Shown here piece by piece: positions 35,531 to 43,666 of a stretch of DNA of 64,000 nt (its first letter is position 1; each line of letters starts with the position of its first letter). The stretch is from Paludibacteraceae bacterium (GTDB lineage: Bacteria; Bacteroidota; Bacteroidia; Bacteroidales; Paludibacteraceae). The notes beneath the pieces are model-generated. The model saw nothing but the letters and a program-made list of their open reading frames with translations. It searched no databases and was not told the origin of the DNA. The DNA lies in the NCBI GenBank assembly GCA_905234685.1, contig CAJOIR010000002.1, positions 1-64,000 on the forward strand. The letters run 5' to 3'. The translations under genes were made by a program, and so were the position numbers.

Positions 35531-36796
35531 ATGGAATTGTATATTACTATAGGTGTTGCTCTTCTCCTTGCTGCATTCTTCTCAGGCATGGAGATTGCTT
35601 TCGTCAGTTCCAACAAACTCCTGTTTGAGGTAGAAAGTTCTGACACCAGTCTTACAGGTACTATCATCCGCAAGTTCTACAAGCAACCGCAACAGTATAT
35701 CACCACCATGCTCATCGGTGGCAATGTAGTGCTTGTCGTCTTCTCAATTAAGATGAACGAGTTACTCCTGCCGCTCTTCACATTCACCGGCAACGAAGTG
35801 CTCCTATCGCTCATCGTCTCTGTCATCGCCACCGTCATCGTACTCTTCTTTGGAGAGTATATACCAAAGATGCTCATGCGCGCAAATCCTAACGCTTGGC
35901 TTAGAGCATTCTCGCCGCTACTGTACCTTATTTATTTCCTGCTATACCCTTTTGCTTGGTTCTGCATGTGGCTTTCCAAAGGTCTGCTCCGCATAGGTGG
36001 AAAGAAGATACCGCAGAACGAGCAGATGACCTTCTCGCGTGCCGACCTCAACTACCTTGTCGAGGAGATTACTCCGCCACAACCTTCCGACACACGCTTG
36101 GACGATGAGGAGACTCCATCTGAAAACGAGATACAGATACTCAAGAACGCTCTTGAGTTCTCAAAGGTAAAGATACGCGACTGCTATGTGCCGCGTACCG
36201 ACATAGTCGCTTTGCCCTATGAAGTCAGCGAGGACGAACTCAAACGCACTTTCGATGAGACAGGCTTCTCAAAGATACCTATATATAAAGGTGACATTGA
36301 CAACATCATCGGCTATATCCACTGTCTTGAGATGTTTCACCACCGCAAGACTTGGCGCGACCATATCAACCAGATGCCTTTCGTACCTGAAAACATGGCG
36401 GCGGAGAAACTCATGCGTACGTTCATGCAGCAGAAGAAGTCAGTAGCGGTGGTAGTTGATGAGTTCGGAGGAACTGCGGGTATAGTCACTCTCGAAGACA
36501 TATTCGAAGAGATATTCGGTGAGATTGAAGACGAACACGATGTTCAGGAGTTCACAGCCAAGCAAGTGAGTGATAACGAGATAGTCGCTAACGGCAGAAT
36601 GGAGGTTGAGGAACTCAACCAGCAGTTCGGACTCGAACTCCCTGTCGATGATGCCTACGACACCGTTGCTGGACTTATACTCAACGAAACTGGTGCTTTC
36701 CCGAAAGTTAACGAGGAAATCAAGATAGGCAAATACCGCCTTAAATGCATCAAGACTGCCGGAAACAGAATAGAAAGAATTAAAATTATGAAATAA
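35531..36796 (+). CDS. CNNM-CBS-CorC/HlyC membrane protein (hemolysin family, GldE-like)
   Basis: 421 aa from ATG 35531. A longer frame beginning with TTG at 35486 would start before the promoter and is rejected. CNNM/DUF21 transmembrane domain about 1-185 (FFSGMEIAFVSSN near the N-terminus), paired CBS domains about 200-325 (CYVPRTDIVALP, GYIHCLEMF, VAVVVDEFGGTAGIVTLEDIFEEIFGEI in two parts) and a CorC_HlyC domain about 340-421. The family includes Mg/Co efflux-associated proteins and, in Bacteroidota, GldE. Metal efflux or a T9SS-linked role are both possible. Confidence 0.9.
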   Translation: MELYITIGVALLLAAFFSGMEIAFVSSNKLLFEVESSDTSLTGTIIRKFYKQPQQYITTMLIGGNVVLVVFSIKMNELLLPLFTFTGNEVLLSLIVSVIATVIVLFFGEYIPKMLMRANPNAWLRAFSPLLYLIYFLLYPFAWFCMWLSKGLLRIGGKKIPQNEQMTFSRADLNYLVEEITPPQPSDTRLDDEETPSENEIQILKNALEFSKVKIRDCYVPRTDIVALPYEVSEDELKRTFDETGFSKIPIYKGDIDNIIGYIHCLEMFHHRKTWRDHINQMPFVPENMAAEKLMRTFMQQKKSVAVVVDEFGGTAGIVTLEDIFEEIFGEIEDEHDVQEFTAKQVSDNEIVANGRMEVEELNQQFGLELPVDDAYDTVAGLILNETGAFPKVNEEIKIGKYRLKCIKTAGNRIERIKIMK

Positions 36797-36798
36797 AG

Positions 36799-36830
36799 TT
36801 TTGCAGAGTGAATAATAATTTGTACCTTTG
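36799..36830 (+). promoter_or_regulatory. Promoter of the PpiD-like gene
   Basis: TTTTG (36799-36803), 19 bases, TACCTTTG (36823-36830), one of the best matches in the window. It overlaps the stop codon of the upstream gene. Leader about 75 bases. Confidence 0.8.
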
Positions 36831-36911
36831 CAGGCTTTTTCTGAGAAAACTGCATTCATGCAGCATTCAGAACAATTATAAATCTAAAATAACTAAAACA
36901 AATATAGAATT

Positions 36912-38966
36912 ATGGCATCTTTACAAAAGATTAGAGAACATGGCGTGCTCCTGCTCATCATTGTGGGACTCGCTATGATTGCATTCATCATGGGTGACTT
37001 CATCAACTCTGGTTCCAGTTTCTTTCACCGCGCTGAGCAGTATGTAGGAACCATCGAAGGCGAGGACATCCATATTCAGGACTTTGAAAATGCAAGAGAA
37101 CAATTAACTGAAGTTTACAAGATTGAGACCGGCAGAAACGATTTCGATGAAGACCTGCAGTCTAACATCAACAATCAGGTTTGGCAACTCATGGTCATGC
37201 AGCACACTCTTGGCGCACAGGCTGAAGCCATCGGCATGACTGTTACTGACGATGAACTCGCAGACAAGTGCTTTGGCGAGCATCCGCATCAGATCATCGC
37301 TCAACGCCCTGCTTTCAAGGACCAAAGCGGACAGTTTAACCGCGTTGCCCTCATTCAGTTCCTCGCAGGACTTGATCAGGCAGCACAAAACCCCGAGCAG
37401 GCAAGCAGCATCAAGCAGGCACAAACTTACTGGATGTATTGGGAGAATGCTGTTCGACTCACTTGGTTGCAGGAGAAATATACCGACCTCATTCAGGAAC
37501 TTGTTGGCGCCAACAAACTTGATGCAGAACAGAACGCTAAGGCCGGTCAAACAATTGTGGACGTGGAGTATGTCATGCAGCCTTACTACAGCGTACCCGA
37601 CTCACTCGTGAAAATCACCAACGGTGACATCCGCACTCGCTACAACGAGAAGAAAGAGCAGTACAAGCAGGAACCTTCACGCTCTCTCAAATATGTCGCT
37701 TTCGACATCAAACCCTCTGAGCAGGATTTCAAAGACGTTGAGACTTGGATTAACAATCTTGAGAACGAGTTCAACACTACTGAAGATGTAGCCGCCGTGG
37801 TCAATCCTAATAGCGACATCATCTACAATGGTCAGAACTATTCTGCCGAGACCGTGCCCGCACAGTTCAAGGACTGGGCATTCGCCAAAGGCAGAAAAGC
37901 AGGCGACGTGACAGGTATCCTCTTCGAGAACGACACTTATGCCGCTGCACGCATTATGCAGACTGGCTACTCACTCCCCGACTCTGTTGAACTTCGCGGC
38001 ACCATCCTTGCCAAAGAAGATCAACTCGACTCGCTCAAAGCTGAGTGGAAGAAAGGCAACTTCGGACAGTCTGTCGAGACTCAGTGGGTTTCCGAGACCA
38101 TGCTCAGCCGCGAGATTGCCGACAAAGCTTTCGCAGGACAAAAAGGCAGCATCTTCACCGTTCCTTACGGAACAGGCATTCAGGCTATTCAGATTGTTGA
38201 CAAAGCCGCTGCTACTCCCAAGGTAAAACTCGCTATTCTCTCTCGCAGCGTAACTCCGAGCAGCAAGACCTATGCCGCTCTCTACAACGAGGCTAAGCAG
38301 TTCGTCGTTAACAACCAGACAGAAGAGTCGTTCAACGCTGCTGCCGAAGAGGCAAACATCGAAGTTGAAAGCGCTTTCAATCTGCAGAAGAGCACACACA
38401 AGGTCAACAACCTCTCGCAGTCACGTCCTATCGTTCGTTGGGCTTACAAGGCTAAAGAAGGTCAGGTCAGCGACGTTTTCGAATGTGGCAGCCAGTTCGT
38501 TGTAGCTGTCCTTACCGAGGCTAAAGACAGCGAGTATCGCTTAATCAGCGATGTTCAGGCTGAACTCCGCATGGAGATTCTGCGCGACAAACGTGCTGAG
38601 ATTCTTCAGAAGAAACTTGCTGAGGCAACCTCTCTTAAAGAAGCTGCCGAAATAGCTGACACTGAGATAAAGACTGCTGACGGCATCACTCTCAACTCCT
38701 ACCGCTTCGGCGATGCCGGCATGGAGCCTGCTGTCATCGGTGCTGCTGTCCGACTTGAGCAAGGAGAACTCTCAGCTCCTGTTAAAGGAATGCAGGGCGT
38801 ATATGTCCTCCAATCTAAAAACAAGAACATTGCTGAGGCTGAGATCAACATCGAACAGGAAATCAGACAACTTAATATGCGTTATTCCTACAGTCTGCCT
38901 TATCAGGCTGTCAACCTCATAGAAAAAGAGGCTGACATCATCGACAACCGCAGCAACTTCTATTAA
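36912..38966 (+). CDS. PpiD/SurA-like membrane-anchored periplasmic foldase
   Basis: 684 aa. One N-terminal membrane anchor (about 11-31), then a SurA_N-like helical region (about 40-220) and parvulin-like modules (about 340-440 and 480-600), with degenerate active-site signatures. The architecture and length match Bacteroidota PpiD-like proteins, which assist folding of outer-membrane proteins in the periplasm. Probably a chaperone with weak or no isomerase activity. Monocistronic, between a strong promoter and a terminator. Confidence 0.9.
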   Translation: MASLQKIREHGVLLLIIVGLAMIAFIMGDFINSGSSFFHRAEQYVGTIEGEDIHIQDFENAREQLTEVYKIETGRNDFDEDLQSNINNQVWQLMVMQHTLGAQAEAIGMTVTDDELADKCFGEHPHQIIAQRPAFKDQSGQFNRVALIQFLAGLDQAAQNPEQASSIKQAQTYWMYWENAVRLTWLQEKYTDLIQELVGANKLDAEQNAKAGQTIVDVEYVMQPYYSVPDSLVKITNGDIRTRYNEKKEQYKQEPSRSLKYVAFDIKPSEQDFKDVETWINNLENEFNTTEDVAAVVNPNSDIIYNGQNYSAETVPAQFKDWAFAKGRKAGDVTGILFENDTYAAARIMQTGYSLPDSVELRGTILAKEDQLDSLKAEWKKGNFGQSVETQWVSETMLSREIADKAFAGQKGSIFTVPYGTGIQAIQIVDKAAATPKVKLAILSRSVTPSSKTYAALYNEAKQFVVNNQTEESFNAAAEEANIEVESAFNLQKSTHKVNNLSQSRPIVRWAYKAKEGQVSDVFECGSQFVVAVLTEAKDSEYRLISDVQAELRMEILRDKRAEILQKKLAEATSLKEAAEIADTEIKTADGITLNSYRFGDAGMEPAVIGAAVRLEQGELSAPVKGMQGVYVLQSKNKNIAEAEINIEQEIRQLNMRYSYSLPYQAVNLIEKEADIIDNRSNFY

Positions 38967-39018
38967 ATCACACATTAATATGTTGTGTGTCTGTCATGCA
39001 GACATCATGCATCAAATC

Positions 39019-39052
39019 AAAAAGCGTTTGACGTTGGTTAGACGCTTTTTTT
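39019..39052 (+). terminator. Intrinsic terminator after the PpiD-like gene
   Basis: 9-bp arms AAAAAGCGT (39019-39027) and ACGCTTTTT (39042-39050), 14-base loop, T-run to 39052. Confidence 0.85.
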
Positions 39053-39076
39053 GTTTCATGAATCAAATATTATTAC

Positions 39077-39084
39077 TAACTTTG
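39077..39084 (+). promoter_or_regulatory. Promoter -7 element of the second phosphodiester glycosidase gene
   Basis: TAACTTTG at 39077-39084, 31 bases before the ATG. A -33 element at the usual spacing is weak; the best TTTG lies 23 bases upstream in the terminator T-run. Confidence 0.55.
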
Positions 39085-39114
39085 CCTGCCGAATAACACA
39101 ATCAATACTATATC

Positions 39115-41472
39115 ATGAAACACACTCTTTTCTCCTTTTTCCTTGCATTCACTGCTGCAACACTTGCCGCAAATGCCGGCACCATCAATATCAACGGCAA
39201 ACAATATCCGGTTGACACCATAGAGCACTACATGACCGGACCGGGAGTAGACTATGTCCAGTTCAATGTCACCATGGGTAGCACTATCCACAAACTCTAC
39301 CTCCTTGATGTTGACCTCACCAACCCCTACAACTCCATTGAAGAACACCAATCCGGCGACAAGATGGGCAAAACTGAAAAACTTGTTGCCTCATATAGCA
39401 AGATGAACTCCGTCGAACACCGCACAATAGGAGGAGTAAACTGCAATTTCTGGGTCGTAAGCGGCAACATCACTCAGTCCGACGAGGCTAAACGCGTCTG
39501 GAGCGGTCTCCTCGGACAGCCTTTCTCCGGCACTGCCCACGGTGGCGTACTCATCGGTGACCCCAGCGAAAACTGGAATCGTGGACGAGCCACAAGCAAC
39601 CCAGACAAAGAGGTCGGCTTCGTCATGATTGACAACATGAAACGCGTCTTCATGGACGACATGCGCTATGTGGCTTCTGTCACTCACAACGGCAACACCC
39701 ACATGCTGCGCGACTGCAACCGCACACGCGAGAACCCCGACAACGATGAACTCGTCATTTTCAATCACTACACTTACAAAGACACTCCCTCACGCACCGT
39801 CAACAACGGCACCGAAGTCGTTGTCCGACTCAAAGACCAGTGGGCCATAAACCGAGATTTGCATTGTGAAGTGACCGATGTCAACTCCGTTGGAGGCACT
39901 AAGATTGATGTAGGCTATGCCATTCTTCAAGGCAGAGGCTCCGGCAAAGCCTTCCTTGATAATATAAAGAAAGGTGATGACCTTACCATACACCTCGGCG
40001 TAGTCAACCGTACTGACAGTACGCTCCGACCCGACATTCGGGAGATGGTCACTGGCAACTGTCTCGTCATGGAGAATGGCGAACTCACCATACGCAACAC
40101 CAACGAGGATTACAACAACCGCAACTACCCGCGTACCATGCTAGCAACCAACAACGAAGGTAACCGTTTCTGGATGTTGGTTAGCGCCACACCTGGCAAC
40201 TACACCGCCGAGATGTGTGGCATACTCAAGAACAGCGGTGCTACCTATGCTGTCGGTATGGACGGAGGAGGTTCTGCTCAGATGTGCCTCAACGGAGCAA
40301 TACAGAACCAGACCACTGAATCCTCTCCAAGAGCAGTAGCCAACTCTATTTGGGTATTCTCCACTGCACCCGATGACAGCATCGCTGCCACTCTCAGTTC
40401 AAGCACCAAACAGATACGTCTTCCCAAATATAGTATCGCAAGACCCGTGTTCAACGTCTATAATCAGTATGGTGCGCTTATCTACCACGACTACAACGGT
40501 GTCACCCTCAGTTGCGACCCCGCTACAGGCACCATTACCGACGACGGTGCTTTCCTCTGTCTTGGCAGTGGCATACTTACCGCCACACATGGCAATGCCA
40601 AACTCGATATTCCTGTCGTCTGTGAATCAGGGTCCGAACCCGCTATTGTGCTCGACACGGTATGGATTGACAACCGTTGGCAGTATCAAGTAGAAGTCAC
40701 AAGCCGTGTTGATGGCAAGTCTTACGCTCTTCTCAACTCTGCTCTCACATGGCACAGTTCCGATGAAAACATCTGCTCTGTCAACGATGATGGCGTCATC
40801 ATAGGCAGGAGCAACGGAACATCAACGGTACATGCAACTCTGTATGACATGACTGACTCAATTGTAGTAGTTACCGAGATCTCCGATGTCAACCCACTCC
40901 TGCTTACTGACTTCAGCCGTAATGAAGACTCATGGCAACCTGTTTCATCATCCTCTGCAAGCACTCTTGCCTTCACTCCCTCCCCTGAAGGGGGCAGACT
41001 CGTCTTCTCTTACAAGAAGAGTCGCTCCCCCCTCATCACCTTCAGCAACAATATCCGTCTCTACTCTCTTCCTTCTGCTATCAAACTCACTTACGACAGG
41101 CAGAACTTTCCGCTCATAGGCATGATGCTGTTTCTGCAGTCACGCGGTGCCGGCAAAATCACGTGTCCTGTCAACTACGATGCCGAAGGCGAACATACAG
41201 AGGTCATTGACATATCCAAGGCGGTAGGTGAACATATCAGCATCTTCCCTATCTCTGTCACCGGTCTGCGTCTGCAATTTGATGCCACCGTACCTGAAGG
41301 AGAATACACCATGCTGATGAAAAAGATTGAGATTCTTTACGGTGACAGTGAAACCGGCCTGAACAGTATCAACAATTCTGCAACAACCGCCAGAAAGATA
41401 CTTCGAAACGGCAACTTGTATATAATAAATGACAATAAAACATATAACATCTTAGGTTATGAAATCAGATAG
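39115..41472 (+). CDS. Secreted phosphodiester glycosidase (NAGPA/DUF2233 family), paralog 2
   Basis: 785 aa, same overall layout as the 3826-6234 protein. Signal peptide 1-21, NAGPA-type domain about 60-410, Big_2-like domain about 555-600, carbohydrate-binding-like region, short C-terminal tail. Signature blocks are changed relative to paralog 1: VNCNFW (109-114) instead of VNGDFF, YPRTMLAT instead of HPRTGYG, and GMDGGGSA instead of NWDGGGSS. Catalysis or substrate may therefore differ. The C-terminus is the 28-residue short tail rather than a type A T9SS domain. The last 14 bases overlap the AmpG-like permease gene, linking a secreted glycosidase directly with a permease. Confidence 0.87.
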   Translation: MKHTLFSFFLAFTAATLAANAGTININGKQYPVDTIEHYMTGPGVDYVQFNVTMGSTIHKLYLLDVDLTNPYNSIEEHQSGDKMGKTEKLVASYSKMNSVEHRTIGGVNCNFWVVSGNITQSDEAKRVWSGLLGQPFSGTAHGGVLIGDPSENWNRGRATSNPDKEVGFVMIDNMKRVFMDDMRYVASVTHNGNTHMLRDCNRTRENPDNDELVIFNHYTYKDTPSRTVNNGTEVVVRLKDQWAINRDLHCEVTDVNSVGGTKIDVGYAILQGRGSGKAFLDNIKKGDDLTIHLGVVNRTDSTLRPDIREMVTGNCLVMENGELTIRNTNEDYNNRNYPRTMLATNNEGNRFWMLVSATPGNYTAEMCGILKNSGATYAVGMDGGGSAQMCLNGAIQNQTTESSPRAVANSIWVFSTAPDDSIAATLSSSTKQIRLPKYSIARPVFNVYNQYGALIYHDYNGVTLSCDPATGTITDDGAFLCLGSGILTATHGNAKLDIPVVCESGSEPAIVLDTVWIDNRWQYQVEVTSRVDGKSYALLNSALTWHSSDENICSVNDDGVIIGRSNGTSTVHATLYDMTDSIVVVTEISDVNPLLLTDFSRNEDSWQPVSSSSASTLAFTPSPEGGRLVFSYKKSRSPLITFSNNIRLYSLPSAIKLTYDRQNFPLIGMMLFLQSRGAGKITCPVNYDAEGEHTEVIDISKAVGEHISIFPISVTGLRLQFDATVPEGEYTMLMKKIEILYGDSETGLNSINNSATTARKILRNGNLYIINDNKTYNILGYEIR

Positions 41473-42781
41473 AAAAATCTCTCCCTGGCTTTGGGTACCC
41501 ACGCTCTATTTCGCAGAAGGCATACCTTATTTTCTTGTCAACAACATCTCAGTCATGATGTTCACACGTATGGGTGTGCCTAATGGTCAGATGGCATTGT
41601 TCACTTCGCTCCTATACCTGCCGTGGACTATAAAGCCTTTCTGGAGTCCGTTTGTTGACATACTCAAGACAAAGCGTTGGTGGATTCTGGCTATGCAGGT
41701 GCTTATGACCGCTGCCTTTGTGCTGCTCACTCTCACCATCCCGCACCCTTCTGCGGAGATGATAGCCGCAGGTGAGACACCTGTATCGCTCTTCACGCTG
41801 ATGCTCATTCTCTTTATCATCACCGCCTTCGCCTCTGCTACACACGACATCGCTGCCGACGGATTCTATATGCTTGCACTCACTCAGCACCAGCAAGCGG
41901 CATTCGTTGGTGCACGCTCTGTCTTCTATCGTCTCTCAAGCATCTTCGGGCAGGGAGTACTTCTCGTCATTGCTGGTATGCTCGAGACAAAGACCGGAAA
42001 CATTCCTCTCGCCTGGCAACTCACTCTGCTTGTAACCTCCGTTATTTTCGGTTTGATAACATTGTGGCATGTGTTCTTTGTACCTAAGCCTGCAGACGAC
42101 AGATCAAGTCTTGAAGGCAAACAACAGACTGCAGGTGCCATCTTCCGCGAATTTGGACGCACCTTTGCCACGTATTTCAAGAAACCCGGTATCTGGCTTG
42201 CTATGATATTCATGCTTGTTTACCGCCTGCCAGAGGCATTCCTTATTAAGATGATCAATCCCTTCCTCGTTGCTTCACGTGAAGCCGGTGGTCTTGGTCT
42301 CGCCACTGAAACCGTAGGCATTGCCTATGGCACTATAGGCATCGCCTTCCTTATGCTTGGTGGCATACTCGGCGGTATCTTTGCCTCACGTGTAGGTCTG
42401 AAGAAGTCTATGTGGTGGATGGCGGCATGTATGACCCTGCCTTGCCTCAGTTTCGTATATCTCAGCATCTGGCTTCCTTCCAATATAGTCGCCATCTCTA
42501 CTGCCATTGCTATCGAGCAGTTTGGCTATGGTTTCGGTTTCACTGCTTATATGCTATATATGATGTATTTCTCCGAAGGTGAGTTCAAGACTGCGCATTA
42601 TGCTATATGTACAGCATTCATGGCATTGTCTATGATGATACCTGGCATGTTCGCCGGATACGTGCAAGAAGCACTCGGATATATCAACTTCTTCTGGATG
42701 GTGATAGCTTGCTGTGCTGCAACGCTTGTTGTCACCTTCTTTGTCCGCCGCCAAGTTGATGAGAAATACGGAAGAAAATAG
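41459..42781 (+). CDS. AmpG-like major facilitator permease
   Basis: 440 aa, about 12 membrane helices. The start (SPWLWVPTLYFAEGIPYFLVNN, read in two parts) and the WTIKPFWSPFVD block are the hallmark of the AmpG/PAT branch, whose E. coli member imports GlcNAc-anhydroMurNAc muropeptides. Later segments DGFYMLAL and FGYGFGFTAYMLYMMYF also fit. The start codon overlaps the end of the phosphodiester glycosidase gene by 14 bases, suggesting translational coupling. Import of a cell-wall-derived sugar or muropeptide is a reasonable inference; the PAT family also contains acetyl-CoA transporters. Confidence 0.88.
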   Translation: MKSDRKISPWLWVPTLYFAEGIPYFLVNNISVMMFTRMGVPNGQMALFTSLLYLPWTIKPFWSPFVDILKTKRWWILAMQVLMTAAFVLLTLTIPHPSAEMIAAGETPVSLFTLMLILFIITAFASATHDIAADGFYMLALTQHQQAAFVGARSVFYRLSSIFGQGVLLVIAGMLETKTGNIPLAWQLTLLVTSVIFGLITLWHVFFVPKPADDRSSLEGKQQTAGAIFREFGRTFATYFKKPGIWLAMIFMLVYRLPEAFLIKMINPFLVASREAGGLGLATETVGIAYGTIGIAFLMLGGILGGIFASRVGLKKSMWWMAACMTLPCLSFVYLSIWLPSNIVAISTAIAIEQFGYGFGFTAYMLYMMYFSEGEFKTAHYAICTAFMALSMMIPGMFAGYVQEALGYINFFWMVIACCAATLVVTFFVRRQVDEKYGRK

Positions 42782-42840
42782 CAAATAACGTGATTGCAGT
42801 TTAATATGGTAAATCGTAAATAATAAAATAATCAAATAGT

Positions 42841-43539
42841 ATGTTTCGTCATATACCTAATATCATCACTGGTTTCAACCTCCTTTCCGGTGCAATGGCT
42901 GTTGTGCTTGCAGCACACAGTCTCTTCGGTCTTGCTTTCATCTTCATACTTGTCGGAGCCTTCTTCGACTTCTTCGATGGCATGTCTGCTCGTGCGTTGC
43001 ATGTAGGCAACCCCATTGGCAAGGAACTGGATTCTCTTGCTGACGATATCACCTTCGGTCTTGCTCCCTCTGTAATGCTGTTTGCACTGCTCTTTCCTGT
43101 CTTGGGTTGGTGGGCGCTGCTCTCTCTTGTCATGGCGGCATTCTCAGCGCTCAGACTGGCTAAGTTCAACCTTGACGAGCGTCAGACCACATCCTTCATC
43201 GGTCTTGCCACACCTGCCAATGCCATATTCTGGGCTTCACTCATCACGTTTCTATCCAACGCAGAGTTCACTCCTTTCTGGCTGTGCATCGCACTGCTTG
43301 TATGGAGTTTCGCCTCATGTTATCTGCTTATATGTGAATTGCCTTTTTTCTCGCTTAAGTTCCACAACATGACTTGGCGCGACAACCGCGTAAAATATGT
43401 CTTCATCATTGGTGCTGTTCTTATGCTTGTTGCCGCAGTCATCACTGCAGCTATCCTCGGTTGGCATATTCTCTGGAGCATCGGTGCTGTCATCATTATA
43501 TGGTATATTCTCCTATCACTTGTTACATCAAAGATGTAA
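42841..43539 (+). CDS. pssA: CDP-diacylglycerol--serine O-phosphatidyltransferase
   Basis: 232 aa with about six to eight membrane helices. CDP-alcohol phosphotransferase motif DG-2-AR-8-G-3-D-3-D is intact, from DGMSAR through GKELDSLADD. This enzyme makes phosphatidylserine, the precursor of phosphatidylethanolamine. It lies 59 bases after the AmpG-like gene and could share its transcript; no separate promoter is evident. Confidence 0.95.
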   Translation: MFRHIPNIITGFNLLSGAMAVVLAAHSLFGLAFIFILVGAFFDFFDGMSARALHVGNPIGKELDSLADDITFGLAPSVMLFALLFPVLGWWALLSLVMAAFSALRLAKFNLDERQTTSFIGLATPANAIFWASLITFLSNAEFTPFWLCIALLVWSFASCYLLICELPFFSLKFHNMTWRDNRVKYVFIIGAVLMLVAAVITAAILGWHILWSIGAVIIIWYILLSLVTSKM

Positions 43540-43598
43540 GCCGCCGATTTTTACACTCTATTTGGTAAATAGTGCACAGTAAAGCCAATTTCTGTTAG

Positions 43599-43606
43599 TA
43601 ATTTTG
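43599..43606 (+). promoter_or_regulatory. Promoter -7 element upstream of the three-gene surface operon
   Basis: TAATTTTG at 43599-43606, 60 bases before the ATG. A convincing -33 element is not visible at 19-20 bases. Confidence 0.5.
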
Positions 43607-43666
43607 CAGTGTGGATAATATGCGGTTACGCCGCACTTGTAAGAAACGCTAACTAATTGCAATATA

